NCBI GenBank assembly: GCA_031283785.1
Contig: JAITBC010000462.1
Location: 1 to 22,300 of the forward strand
Direction of reading: 5' to 3'
DNA: 22,300 bases
Source: Tannerella sp.
GTDB taxonomy: Bacteria; Bacteroidota; Bacteroidia; Bacteroidales; Tannerellaceae
How positions within the stretch are numbered: position 1 is the stretch's first letter; each line of letters starts with the position of its first letter. Below the pieces are notes generated by a model that was not told the DNA's origin, searched no databases, and saw nothing but the letters and a program-made list of their open reading frames with translations. The translations under genes were made by a program, and so were the position numbers. Of the stretch, positions 1-8,809 are shown one piece after another.

Positions 1-1391
1 TCGCCGTTTTTCGCTATCCTTACGCTATCTGCAAGGCGGGGACCAACCGTTATAAAACAGTATCTGCTCTCTACGCCGTCGTCCGTTACGGCATAAAGCG
101 TATCGAGGCCCGGAGCCAAAGCTTTCATATAACAAAGCGTATCATTTTTCACCGAATCTATCCTTGCTATACTCTCATTTTTATTCACCCATCTCAATGG
201 CGATTTAAAGGTTGCGGAATCGGGATATACTTTAGCTTTCAACACACAGACGGTATCATTTTTCAGGTTCATCCCGACAGCCGACGAATTTAAAACGACA
301 CTGTCCACAGGAACGATCACCGAGACAAAACATGAATCTTTATATCCTCCTTCAAACGTTTGCGCATAAATATATGCGCCTCCCGACTTATTCGCTATAA
401 CAGTGCATACCGTATCATTTTTCAGCGGCTGCGCCGTTATTATATCAATAATCGTAGAATCGCTGCTTGTCCAGCGAATCGAATCATTTGTCGCATCGAA
501 GGGCGTTATTCTCGCTATCAATGCCGTATCGTTATGAACTTTCAGGTCAAGACTGTCGACAAGCAACGAAATGCCCTCTACCGGAACGCCTACAACGGAA
601 ACAAAACAGGAATCTTTTTTATCACGGTCAACGAGTGAAACGGCATAAATATACGTCGTTCCGATGCCTTTGGCCCCGACAGTGCAAACCGTATCATAAC
701 CCGACGACGTCACCTCGACAACCGTATGATCGTCGCTTGTCCATATGACGGAATCGTTAGTTTCGCCGAAAGGAACTACGCGTGCAATTAACGCGGTATC
801 GCTACCCAGTCGCATATATTTTATACTGTCGTGTGAGAGCGTAAGATTTTCTACCGGAAGCGCTTTCACCGTAACGACGCAGGAATCTTTTTTAAGACCG
901 TCGAAAGATGATGTGACAAAGAGGGTAGCAACTCCCAACTTCAGCGCTTTTATTGAACATATCGAATCGTCCGTGACACTTACGATCTCAATCACGGAAG
1001 GATCGCTATTTGTCCATATCATCTCGCCGTTTGTCGGCGCCGGCGGGTAAATCTTCGATATTAAAGCCGTATCATGCCCCAATATCATCGTCAGGCTGTC
1101 ATTTTCTAACGTTACGCTATCTACCGGTATTACCACATTAACAACGCAAGTATCCCGGAAGTTTCCTTCCTTTGTCTGGACAATAATCTTTGCTTCCCCG
1201 ACGCCTGTCCCCTTAATTTCGCAAATCGTATCCTCCACAACCGACACGGTATCCACGATTAATTTATCGGTAGTAGTCCACACAACCGATTTATTCGTCG
1301 CATTAGGAGGAGAAATAATCGCAGCCAATATTGCCGTACTGTCAACACCCAGTGTGATGGTGTCTTTCCCCGACAAAGAAACTCCGGAAAC
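1..1391 (-). repeat. Tandem ~270-bp coding repeats (Ig-like domains)
   Basis: Five complete in-frame units and the start of a sixth begin on the minus strand near 1391, 1125, 860, 585, 314 and 47, a period of about 265-275 bp. Units share the opening PVDSV/PVENL/PVEGI, a central tryptophan in WTSxD or WTNSD, and a closing DSCxVxV or similar. They have diverged at DNA level, so this is an old domain array rather than a recent satellite. Confidence 0.8.
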
Positions 1392-1469
1392 TATTTGCGC
1401 CTTTATGCTTATAGCAAAAAACACAGACAACACGAACAACAGTGCCGTTTTTGTAATCATTTTTTCCAT
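1..1469 (-). CDS. Secreted tandem Ig-like (BIG2-type) repeat protein, partial (C-terminus beyond window)
   Basis: Reading the minus strand from ATG at 1469 gives 489 codons without a stop to the window edge, so the 3' end is missing. The protein starts MEKMITKTALLFVLSVFF and continues to AISIKAQ, a typical Sec signal peptide; a second in-frame ATG lies at 1460. The rest is five full repeats of about 90 residues and the start of a sixth. Each has the pattern PV(D/E)xxxL...DTALIAxIxP...NxxxxWTSxD...DTxC.I.A.G...I.....DSCxVxV, as in bacterial Ig-like group 2 domains of surface and adhesin proteins. No catalytic motif is visible. A -7 box at 1524-1531 suggests its own promoter, 78 bp after the aldehyde dehydrogenase stop. 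The role is inferred to be extracellular or surface binding. The anchoring or sorting signal would lie beyond the window, so the ligand and the secretion route are unknown. Confidence 0.85.
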   Translation of the reverse strand, partial: MEKMITKTALLFVLSVFFAISIKAQIVSGVSLSGKDTITLGVDSTAILAAIISPPNATNKSVVWTTTDKLIVDTVSVVEDTICEIKGTGVGEAKIIVQTKEGNFRDTCVVNVVIPVDSVTLENDSLTMILGHDTALISKIYPPAPTNGEMIWTNSDPSVIEIVSVTDDSICSIKALKLGVATLFVTSSFDGLKKDSCVVTVKALPVENLTLSHDSIKYMRLGSDTALIARVVPFGETNDSVIWTSDDHTVVEVTSSGYDTVCTVGAKGIGTTYIYAVSLVDRDKKDSCFVSVVGVPVEGISLLVDSLDLKVHNDTALIARITPFDATNDSIRWTSSDSTIIDIITAQPLKNDTVCTVIANKSGGAYIYAQTFEGGYKDSCFVSVIVPVDSVVLNSSAVGMNLKNDTVCVLKAKVYPDSATFKSPLRWVNKNESIARIDSVKNDTLCYMKALAPGLDTLYAVTDDGVESRYCFITVGPRLADSVRIAKNG

Positions 1470-1523
1470 AATCGCTATCTTTTTAATATTATGAATAAAC
1501 AGAAAAACTCTCTTTTTATTTTG

Positions 1524-1531
1524 CAAATATA
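1524..1531 (-). promoter_or_regulatory. Candidate -7 box (TATATTTG) for the Ig-repeat gene
   Basis: On the minus strand TATATTTG matches the Bacteroidota -7 consensus TAnnTTTG exactly. It lies 54 bp before the ATG at 1469 and after the stop of the upstream aldehyde dehydrogenase gene. No clear -33 TTTG is seen at the usual distance. Confidence 0.5.
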
Positions 1532-1547
1532 ACAATAATATAAAGAA

Positions 1548-2924
1548 TTACCGTCCTGAATAAATCTGTTTTAACATTTTCACATGATCGTTATAGGGTG
1601 GGAAAAGAGGCGACGGCTCATCGCTCAACGTCCTGTTAAGTATACCTTTCCTGTGCGAAAACGTCTCAATGCTCCATTTCCCCTGGTAAAAACCGTAGCC
1701 GCTGTTCCCGACGCCCCCAAACGGAAGATTCGTATTAAGCATATGCATCAACGTAGCGTTAATACAACCGCCGCCATACGATACACGATTAATAATCAGA
1801 TTTTCCACATCTTTATCGGTGGTATAGAGATATAAAGCGAGCGGTTTTTCACGTTCGGCAAGTATATTTACCACATCTTCAACATTTTCAAAAGTCATTA
1901 CCGGCAGAACAGGGCCGAACACTTCTTCCTGCATTATTTCAGCCTCCCAGGTGACGCCGTCGATAACAGTCGGCGATATGAAGCATTGACTTTCGTCCGT
2001 TTCTCCGCCAAAGACGATATTACTGTTTTTCAGAAGATCCCGTAAACGTTCAAAATGGCGTTTATTGATGATCCGCCCGAAATCCCCATTCCCTTTAATA
2101 TCATCGCCATAAAATGTTCTGATCTGATTTTTAAGCGCTTCGACAAGTCTATCTTTTACATCTTTATGAACCCAGATATAATCGGGCGCCACACAAGTCT
2201 GTCCGGCATTAATAAACTTACCCCAGCATATGGACGGCGCCGAGCGCTCAATATCCGCCGATTTATCGACGATACAGGGGCTTTTCCCTCCGAGTTCGAG
2301 CACCGTCGGAGTCAGGTATTCGGCTGCCGCTCTCGCAACGATACGGCCAATATTCGCGCTCCCTGTATAAAAGATAAGGCCGAAACGTTCTTTTAACAAT
2401 TCTGCCGCGACGTCCGCGCCACCTTCAATAGCGACGCAATATTCCGCATCCAGGGCGGTATTTATAATATCTGCCAGAACCGCCGATGTAGCCGGCGCAA
2501 CTTCCGACGGCTTCACAACACAACAGTTACCGGCAGCCAATGCGCCTACAAGAGGTTTGAAACAAAGGACAAAAGGATAATTCCAGGTATTAAGGATCAA
2601 TACGGACCCATAAGGTTCGTAATATATTTTACTTTCCGCCTGCCCGAACAGTGGAGAAGTATCTACGCCGACAGGCTTTGTCCACGATGCCAGGTTCTCG
2701 ACCGCACAATTTATTTCATCTATCATCGCCGTCACTTCCGTTGCAAACGCTTCAAATTCACATTTCCTCAAGTCGTGATATAGAGACGCTTCGATATCCG
2801 GGTGTCTTTCGATTACGACCTGACGAAGTTTTTTTAACTGTTCGATCCGAAACTCAATATTCCGGGTCTTACCGGTGGCAAAGAACTCTCTCTGCCTCCT
2901 AATTAGTTGTTGATAATCAGACAT
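1548..2924 (-). CDS. Aldehyde dehydrogenase, class 3 (ALDH3-like)
   Basis: This 458-residue protein belongs to the NAD(P)-dependent aldehyde dehydrogenase superfamily, which oxidises aldehydes to carboxylic acids in the cytosol. Visible motifs are NYPF (Asn115 stabilises the thioacyl intermediate), the YTGS cofactor loop (186-189), LELGGKSP with the general base Glu210, GQTCVAPDY with the catalytic Cys244, and EEVFGPVLP with the cofactor-ribose-binding Glu334. The length of about 455 and the short N-terminus match the class 3/fatty aldehyde dehydrogenase group rather than the 480-500-residue classes. All key residues are present, so it should be active. The substrate cannot be read from sequence; long-chain or lipid-derived aldehydes are typical of the family. 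The gene is divergent from the efflux operon at 3089 and has a near-consensus -7 box 31 bp upstream of its ATG. Confidence 0.95.
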   Translation of the reverse strand: MSDYQQLIRRQREFFATGKTRNIEFRIEQLKKLRQVVIERHPDIEASLYHDLRKCEFEAFATEVTAMIDEINCAVENLASWTKPVGVDTSPLFGQAESKIYYEPYGSVLILNTWNYPFVLCFKPLVGALAAGNCCVVKPSEVAPATSAVLADIINTALDAEYCVAIEGGADVAAELLKERFGLIFYTGSANIGRIVARAAAEYLTPTVLELGGKSPCIVDKSADIERSAPSICWGKFINAGQTCVAPDYIWVHKDVKDRLVEALKNQIRTFYGDDIKGNGDFGRIINKRHFERLRDLLKNSNIVFGGETDESQCFISPTVIDGVTWEAEIMQEEVFGPVLPVMTFENVEDVVNILAEREKPLALYLYTTDKDVENLIINRVSYGGGCINATLMHMLNTNLPFGGVGNSGYGFYQGKWSIETFSHRKGILNRTLSDEPSPLFPPYNDHVKMLKQIYSGR

Positions 2925-2954
2925 TTTGTTAGCTTGTAAAGTTTATATCCGGCG

Positions 2955-2962
2955 TAAAGGTA
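2955..2962 (-). promoter_or_regulatory. Candidate -7 box (TACCTTTA, 1 mismatch) for aldehyde dehydrogenase
   Basis: TACCTTTA on the minus strand differs from TAnnTTTG only at the last base and sits 30 bp before the ATG at 2924. The divergent gap 2925-3088 must also hold the efflux operon's promoter. There the best match is the degenerate TAATTTAT at 3062-3069 on the plus strand, which I do not annotate. Confidence 0.35.
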
Positions 2963-3088
2963 TATCTTTTTTATAAAAAAATGTTCATAAATCCTTTTTA
3001 TTTTTCTCGTGTTAAACCTTTCCGGACTTTCACAGTCTTATCCATTCAAATTGTAACTACATAATTTATATACTTAATCGTGCACAAG

Positions 3089-4189
3089 ATGACAAAACCG
3101 GCAAAATGGATTTTGACAGGTATCATACTGTTATTCATAACAGGGATAATTGTATATCCCCGTATTAAAGAACACGTAGATTCAAAAGGGAAAAAAGATG
3201 TTGCCGTATCAAGGCCCGTCCCGTCGCAGGGACGGTTGCCGTTAGATATCAATGCCGCAGTAATAAAGAAGCAATCGCTTTCGGATAAAACAATCAGTAC
3301 GGGAACGACGATTCCCGATGAAGAGGTAGACCTGTCATTCGAATCTTCCGGTAAAACAGTCAGTATACATTTTACGGAAGGCACGCATGTAAAAAAGGGA
3401 GACTTGCTGGCTAAAATCAACGACAAACCATTACAGGCGGAACTGAAAAAACTGGAAGCGCAGATACCCCTGGCGAAAGAACGGGTGTTTCGCCAGGGAA
3501 CATTGCTGAAGAAAGATGCGGTCAGTCAGGAAGCTTACGAACAGGTAACGACGGAATTAGAAAAACTGATGGCCGATATCGAACTTGTGAAAGCCAAAAT
3601 ACTCCAGACCGAACTGCTCGCTCCGTTTGACGGCATCATAGGATTACGACTTGTAAGCGAAGGCGCTTACGTTAGTCCGTCGACGGTTGTTGCCAACCTG
3701 ACGAAAATAAGCCCTTTGAAAATAGAATTTTCCATTCCCGAAAGTTACGCCCCTGATGTTGCGGACGGCACGACGATTTCGTTTTATATGGAAAATTCGG
3801 ACAGAATGATGCAAAAATACGATGCGAAGGTTTACGCCGTAGAAAGCAAAGTCGCTTTAGAAACACGTACATTAAAGGTACGCGCGATATACCAAAACAC
3901 AAATGAAGCGATTTTACCCGGGCGATACCTGTCGGTCGAAATCATCCGGCGCGAGATAAAAGACGCATTAGCCGTTCCAAGTGAAGCGATTATACCCGAA
4001 ATGGGGAAAAATATTGTTTACCTGTATAAAAACGGCGAAGCAAAATCTGTGGAAATCATCACCGGCCTTCGTACGGAGAGCCATGTGCAGGCGCTCGAAG
4101 GAATCCAGGACGGCGATACCGTCATTACTACGGGAGTAATGCAGCTACGCACGGGGGTGAAAGTCAATATCAATAACCTGATAGAATAA
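3089..4189 (+). CDS. RND efflux periplasmic adaptor (membrane fusion protein, HlyD/AcrA family)
   Basis: This 366-residue adaptor links the inner-membrane pump to the outer-membrane channel in a tripartite efflux system. Residues 7-23 form one N-terminal membrane segment. No lipobox cysteine is seen, so it appears membrane-anchored rather than a lipoprotein. A lipoyl-like half (about 72-112, with FTEGTHVKKGDLLAKI) is followed by an alpha-hairpin (about 114-172, rich in Glu, Lys and Leu) and the second lipoyl half (LLAPFDGIIGLRLVSEGAYV). Beta-barrel and membrane-proximal domains follow, ending in GDTVITTGVMQLRTGVKV. I chose ATG 3089; an in-frame GTG at 3080 would add three residues, but GTG starts are uncommon here. 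The RND pump gene starts 5 bp after the stop, indicating co-transcription. The exported substrate cannot be predicted. Confidence 0.92.
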   Translation: MTKPAKWILTGIILLFITGIIVYPRIKEHVDSKGKKDVAVSRPVPSQGRLPLDINAAVIKKQSLSDKTISTGTTIPDEEVDLSFESSGKTVSIHFTEGTHVKKGDLLAKINDKPLQAELKKLEAQIPLAKERVFRQGTLLKKDAVSQEAYEQVTTELEKLMADIELVKAKILQTELLAPFDGIIGLRLVSEGAYVSPSTVVANLTKISPLKIEFSIPESYAPDVADGTTISFYMENSDRMMQKYDAKVYAVESKVALETRTLKVRAIYQNTNEAILPGRYLSVEIIRREIKDALAVPSEAIIPEMGKNIVYLYKNGEAKSVEIITGLRTESHVQALEGIQDGDTVITTGVMQLRTGVKVNINNLIE

Positions 4190-4194
4190 GTACC

Positions 4195-7100
4195 ATGGCA
4201 AATATTTCCGAATTAAGTATTAAACGTCCGGTCTTGTCGACCGTAATGGAGCTTGTCATACTGTTATTCGGCATGATCGGTTACATGTCGCTCGGCGTAC
4301 GCGAATATCCGAGCGTCGACCAGCCTATTATTTCGGTAAACACGTCCTATCCGGGCGCTAACGCCGAAGTAATCATGAATCAGATTACCGAGCCGTTAGA
4401 ACAGAATATCAACGGTATTCCCGGCATACGTTCGCTAAGCAGCGTCAGCAGCCAGGGGAACAGCCGTGTCACAATCGAGTTTGAACTTTCGGTAGACCTT
4501 GAAACGGCAGCTAATGACGTGCGCGACAAAGTATCGCGCGCACAGCGTTACCTGCCGCGCGACTGCGACCCTCCTACCGTGTCAAAGGCCGACGCCGACG
4601 CTACGCCTATCATGCAGATCGGCATCCGGAGCAGTCGGCGCTCGCTGATGGAACTGACGGAGATTGCCGAGCTGACTGTGAAAGAGCGCTTACAGACCAT
4701 CCAGAATGTCAGCGGCGTAGATATCTGGGGACAGAAACGTTATTCCATGCGCCTTTGGCTTGACCCGGTGAAAATGGCCGGTTACGGCGTCACACCGCTT
4801 GACGTAAAAAATGCCGTCGACGCCGAGAATGTGGAGTTGCCGTCGGGAAGTATCGAAGGAAATACGGTTGAACTGTCGATCCGTACGATGGGCTTGATGC
4901 ATACGGCGAAAGAATTTAATGACCTCATTATCAAAGAAAACAACAATAATATCGTCCGTTTTAAGGATGTAGGCCGTGCGGAACTGTCTCCCGAAGATAT
5001 AAAAAGCATCATGATACGTAACGGCGAACCGATGGTAATGGATGTGATCATACCGCAACCCGGCGCCAATCATATAGAAATAGCAAATGAAGCTTACGTA
5101 CGTATAGAGCAACTGAAAAAAGACTTGCCCGAAGATGTAACGATAGAGATGATTTACGATAATACGCAGTTCATCCGCGCTTCCATAAACGAAGTGGAAG
5201 AAACGCTCTATGTGGCGTTTCTACTCGTCGTCATCGTTATATTCCTTTTCCTTCGCGACTGGCGTGTTACGCTTATTCCGGTCGCCGTCATACCGGTATC
5301 GTTAATAGGCGCGTTTTTTGTCATGTTTGTTGCGGGATTCTCAATTAACGTATTGACGATGTTAGCGATTGTGTTATCCGTCGGGTTGGTGGTCGACGAT
5401 GCGATTGTCGTAACGGAGAATATCTATGTGCGTATCGAAAAGGGCATGACGCCCAAAGAAGCCGGGATAGAAGGGTCGAAAGAGATTTTCTTCGCCGTCA
5501 TATCCACAACCATCACACTCATCGCCGTATTTATCCCTATTGTATTCATGGAAGGAATGACGGGACGTTTATTCAAGGAATTCAGTATTGTAATTGCAGG
5601 GTCTGTCGCCATTTCGTCTTTTGTAGCCCTTACTTTTACGCCGATGTTAGCTACTAAACTGTTAAAACGTCGTGAAAAAAAGAATTGGCTATACCGTAAA
5701 ACCGAACCTTTTTTCGAAGGATTAAATAATATATATTCGCGGTCGTTGAATGTTTTCCTGAAGAAAAAATGGATTGCCATACCGATTGTTCTCGTCTTAT
5801 TCGGAATGATTTTTTATTTCTGGGGGCAAATTCCATCGGAACTTTCTCCTATGGAAGACCGTTCCCAAATCACGATCAACGTACGAGGCCCCGAAGGTGC
5901 GACCTATGAATTTGTCCGCGACTTTTCGGATAAAATAGAACAGATTGCCGATTCCATCGCTTATGAAAGAAAAGTAATTACTACGCGCGCATGGGGCGCT
6001 ATGGGATTCATTTCCGTGATATTACCGGATATAAGCGAGCGCGAACGTTCCCAAATGGAAATAAGCGACCGCCTTTCCGCCGAGGTTCGGAAAGAAACGA
6101 CAGCAAGAGGCTTCGTACAACAACAGTCCACCTTCGGCGACAGGCGCGGAGGGATGCCGATTCAATATGTACTGCAAGCTACTAATATCCGGAAATTAGA
6201 GGAGTTCCTGCCGGAGTTTATACTAAAAGTTAACGAAAGCCCCGTATTCCAGATGGCGGACGCAAACCTGAAATTTACAAAACCGGAAATGCGCATTGAA
6301 ATAAACCGGGATAAAGCGTCGCTACTTGGAGTAAGCACCCGGAATATCGCACAAACATTGCAATATGCGTTAAGCGGTCAGCGCATGGGTTATTTCTACA
6401 TGAACGGCAAGCAATACCAGATATTGGGCGAAATAAACCGCCAGCAACGCAATACGCCGCTCAACCTGAAATCGATCTATGTCAGAAGCGACAACGGCGC
6501 AATGATCCAACTCGACAACTTAGTGAATCTGGTAGAGAACGTAGCCCCTCCACAGCTATACCGCTATAACCGTTTCATCGCCGCCACCGTTTCCAGCGGT
6601 TTGAATACGGGATACACTCTTGGGGAAGGATTGGATGAAATGGACAAAATTGCCAGGGAAGTATTGGACGACAGTTTTCGTACGGCTCTATCGGGCGAAT
6701 CGAAAGAATTCCGTGAAAGTGCCGACAGCCTTATGTTTGCACTTATATTGGCGCTAATCATGATTTATCTTGTGCTGGCCGCCCAGTTCGAAAGTTTCAA
6801 AGACCCGCTGATTGTAATGTTCACCGTTCCGTTAGCCGTTGCCGGCGCATTATGGTTTATGGACAACGGGGATATTACCATGAACATTTTCAGCCAGATA
6901 GGTATTATCATGCTGATCGGATTAGTAGCGAAGAACGGTATCCTGATTGTAGAATTTGCCAACCAGAGGCAAAATTCGGGAATAGACAAGGAACAGGCGA
7001 TACTGACCGCATCCGTTCAGCGCCTCCGCCCGATCCTGATGACGAGCGCTTCCACCATACTCGGATTATTACCTTTGATGTATGCTTCGGCAGAGGGCGC

Positions 7101-7233
7101 CAACGGGCGCATTGCAATGGGAACGGCCGTTGTCGGCGGAATGTTGGTATCCACATTCTTAACGCTTTATATCGTACCGGCTATGTATAGTTTTATTGCA
7201 ACAAATTTACAAAACAAAAAAGAAAACAAATGA
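4195..7233 (+). CDS. RND family multidrug efflux pump, inner-membrane subunit (AcrB/HAE1-like)
   Basis: A complete 1012-residue proton-driven transporter of the hydrophobe/amphiphile efflux type, slightly shorter than AcrB (about 1050). The N-terminal SIKRPVLSTVMELVILLFG segment is typical of TM1. The large periplasmic pore/docking domain follows, then a TM block from about residue 336. TM4 carries GLVVDDAIVVTEN, with the proton-relay pair Asp401-Asp402. The second half repeats the fold: TM7 from about 525, a second periplasmic domain, and the final block with LIGLVAKNGILIVEFAN, where the Lys corresponds to the relay lysine of AcrB TM10. It ends in the family's typical VVGGMLVSTFLTLYIVPAMY. 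It is the middle gene of an adaptor-pump-channel operon, and its stop overlaps the next start by 4 bp. Substrates may be drugs, bile acids or detergents; none can be named from sequence. Confidence 0.96.
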   Translation: MANISELSIKRPVLSTVMELVILLFGMIGYMSLGVREYPSVDQPIISVNTSYPGANAEVIMNQITEPLEQNINGIPGIRSLSSVSSQGNSRVTIEFELSVDLETAANDVRDKVSRAQRYLPRDCDPPTVSKADADATPIMQIGIRSSRRSLMELTEIAELTVKERLQTIQNVSGVDIWGQKRYSMRLWLDPVKMAGYGVTPLDVKNAVDAENVELPSGSIEGNTVELSIRTMGLMHTAKEFNDLIIKENNNNIVRFKDVGRAELSPEDIKSIMIRNGEPMVMDVIIPQPGANHIEIANEAYVRIEQLKKDLPEDVTIEMIYDNTQFIRASINEVEETLYVAFLLVVIVIFLFLRDWRVTLIPVAVIPVSLIGAFFVMFVAGFSINVLTMLAIVLSVGLVVDDAIVVTENIYVRIEKGMTPKEAGIEGSKEIFFAVISTTITLIAVFIPIVFMEGMTGRLFKEFSIVIAGSVAISSFVALTFTPMLATKLLKRREKKNWLYRKTEPFFEGLNNIYSRSLNVFLKKKWIAIPIVLVLFGMIFYFWGQIPSELSPMEDRSQITINVRGPEGATYEFVRDFSDKIEQIADSIAYERKVITTRAWGAMGFISVILPDISERERSQMEISDRLSAEVRKETTARGFVQQQSTFGDRRGGMPIQYVLQATNIRKLEEFLPEFILKVNESPVFQMADANLKFTKPEMRIEINRDKASLLGVSTRNIAQTLQYALSGQRMGYFYMNGKQYQILGEINRQQRNTPLNLKSIYVRSDNGAMIQLDNLVNLVENVAPPQLYRYNRFIAATVSSGLNTGYTLGEGLDEMDKIAREVLDDSFRTALSGESKEFRESADSLMFALILALIMIYLVLAAQFESFKDPLIVMFTVPLAVAGALWFMDNGDITMNIFSQIGIIMLIGLVAKNGILIVEFANQRQNSGIDKEQAILTASVQRLRPILMTSASTILGLLPLMYASAEGANGRIAMGTAVVGGMLVSTFLTLYIVPAMYSFIATNLQNKKENK

Positions 7234-8561
7234 AACGATTCCTGTTGACGGTAATAACTCCCATTTTTTTTTGCACAACCATATATGCACAAGAAATATA
7301 TACGTTGGATAAGTGTATCGGGATAGGTCTCGAACGCAATTATGCCATAAGAATCATCCGGAATGAAGAACAAGTTTCATCAAATAACGCGACTTCAGGG
7401 AACGCCGGATACTTGCCCTCGGTCGATTTAAGCGGAGGTTTCAGCGGCGCCCGGTATGGCTACGATTACGATTATTCCGACGGAACATCCGAAAAAGCGG
7501 ATGCCTCAAATACGGGAACGGCAAACGCCGGGATAAATCTTAACTGGACTGTTTTCGACGGATTCGGCATCCAGGCCGAATATGAAAAGTTGAAAGAATT
7601 GAAAAAGATGGGAGCGTTAAATACGCGGATCGCTATTGAAGATTTAGTTGCAAACATTGCCGCGGAGTATTATAACCTGATCCGTCAGCGAATCCGGTTA
7701 AGCAACCTTCGCTCGGCGGTACGCCTGTCCAAAGAACGGCTCCGCATCGTCGAAGAACGCTATATCATAGGCTCCATGTCGCGCCTCGACCTGCAACAGG
7801 CAAAAGTTGATTTCAATGCAGACAGTTCCCGGCTGTTGACACAATTCGAAACGTTAAATGCCTCCCAAATAAAATTAAATGAACTGATGGGGGTCGACTC
7901 CATCAACCGGCGCTTGACCGTCCGCGACACCGTACCCCTACATTCGCTGCTCGACGAAAAAGACTTATTGGAAAAAACGCTTACAAACAACGCCTCATTG
8001 CTGGCATCTTATAAAAATAAAACTCTGTCGGAATTGGATTATAAAAAGGTACGCAGCCGTAATTTCCCGTATCTACGGCTAAATGCAGGATACGGATACA
8101 CGGACAACCGGTATGAAACCGGCAACATCGAACTGCAAAAACGATTAGGACCAAACTATGGAATTACTGTAGGATTCACTGTTTTCGACGGGATGAACCG
8201 CCGGCGCGAACAACAAAACGCACGTATCCAGATTAAAAACAGGGAGCTTCATATTCAGGAACTGGAACTCGGATTGAAAGCCGACCTCTCGAATCTATGG
8301 ATGGCCTACCGGAATAATCTCGAACTGTGGGAACTGGAAAAGGAAAATCTTGTTGTAGCGCAAGAAAATTATGCAATCGCTATTGAACGTTATAAACTGG
8401 GGGATCTGTCGGGGATCGAACTGCGCGAAGCGCAAAACAACCTGTTCGAAGCCGAAGAACGCCGGTCGATTGCCGAATACAACACAAAACTGTGCGAAAT
8501 ATCACTTTTACAATTAAGCGGACAAATTCTTGTTTACCTGCATCCGGAAGAAAATCAGTGA
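7230..8561 (+). CDS. TolC-family outer-membrane efflux protein
   Basis: A 443-residue outer-membrane channel of the TolC/OprM (OEP) family. Residues 1-20 are a signal peptide ending TIYA before QEIYTLDKC. Two OEP repeats follow, each with long amphipathic helices and beta strands such as INLNWTVFDGFG and YGITVGFTVFDGM, the usual strand-turn-helix signature. The C-terminal GDLSGIELREAQNNLFEAEERR is also typical. The ATG overlaps the pump stop as ATGA, implying translational coupling, and the gene is last in the operon. Its end is unusual: the last 16 bases before the final Gln codon are repeated just past the stop, in the same frame. Loss of the TGA at 8559 would add only ten codons (HPEENRRGK after one sense codon). 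A terminator follows at 8655-8694. Confidence 0.93.
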   Translation: MKRFLLTVITPIFFCTTIYAQEIYTLDKCIGIGLERNYAIRIIRNEEQVSSNNATSGNAGYLPSVDLSGGFSGARYGYDYDYSDGTSEKADASNTGTANAGINLNWTVFDGFGIQAEYEKLKELKKMGALNTRIAIEDLVANIAAEYYNLIRQRIRLSNLRSAVRLSKERLRIVEERYIIGSMSRLDLQQAKVDFNADSSRLLTQFETLNASQIKLNELMGVDSINRRLTVRDTVPLHSLLDEKDLLEKTLTNNASLLASYKNKTLSELDYKKVRSRNFPYLRLNAGYGYTDNRYETGNIELQKRLGPNYGITVGFTVFDGMNRRREQQNARIQIKNRELHIQELELGLKADLSNLWMAYRNNLELWELEKENLVVAQENYAIAIERYKLGDLSGIELREAQNNLFEAEERRSIAEYNTKLCEISLLQLSGQILVYLHPEENQ

Positions 8562-8582
8562 CATCCGGAAGAAAATCGGCGG
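8541..8582 (+). repeat. 21-bp tandem duplication spanning the stop codon of the TolC-family gene
   Basis: catccggaagaaaatc occurs at 8541-8556 and again at 8562-8577, a unit of 21 bp including the stop codon TGA (8559-8561). Both copies are in the same frame and would read HPEEN. The next in-frame stop is TGA at 8589-8591. It looks like a replication-slippage duplication of the gene's tail. Confidence 0.85.
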
Positions 8583-8654
8583 GGGAAATGACAGTCTTAC
8601 CGGTAAACCGGCGTAATGAAGATTCACCTTTAACGATCGATTGAATTTTCATTT

Positions 8655-8694
8655 AAAAGCGCGTCCCCCGGAAATTTTCGGGGGACGCGCTTTT
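8655..8694. terminator. Bidirectional intrinsic terminator between efflux operon and tRNA-Lys
   Basis: A perfect 16-bp inverted repeat (8655-8670 with 8679-8694) has an 8-base loop, a GC-rich core (gcgcgtcccccg type) and A4/T4 outer ends, so both strands end in a U-tract. It can stop the plus-strand efflux operon about 95 bp after its last stop, and the minus-strand tRNA transcript 13 bp past the tRNA's 3' end. Confidence 0.9.
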
Positions 8695-8707
8695 CGCTTA
8701 TACTCTG

Positions 8708-8780
8708 TGATTTGCCTGGGATTCGAACCCAGGACCCCATCCTTAAAAGGGATGTGCTCTACCTGCTGAGCTAGCAAATC
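8708..8780 (-). tRNA. tRNA-Lys (anticodon TTT)
   Basis: The minus strand folds into a full cloverleaf. The acceptor arms GATTTGC/GCAAATC pair perfectly, the D arm is GCTC...GAGC, the anticodon stem is CATCC/GGATG around loop CTTTTAA (anticodon TTT, reading Lys codons), and the T arm is CTGGG-TTCGAAT-CCCAG. Position 8708 supplies the discriminator A. CCA is not encoded; the bases after the discriminator are CAG, so CCA must be added by a nucleotidyltransferase. Confidence 0.97.
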
Positions 8781-8809
8781 GACAGGGGCATCTTTTTAGA
8801 ATGCGGGTG

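Noticed and set aside
360..1050. Three plus-strand frames of 92-101 codons
   Set aside because: They are antisense to the Ig-repeat coding region, which has a signal peptide and consistent domain repeats; the plus-strand translations show no family features.
3046..3426. 126-codon minus-strand frame over the divergent gap and adaptor start
   Set aside because: Mostly antisense to the adaptor's conserved lipoyl region; no recognisable protein features.
4690..5112. 140-codon minus-strand frame within the RND pump gene
   Set aside because: Antisense to a fully conserved pump domain; no start signal or domain, so treated as a shadow.
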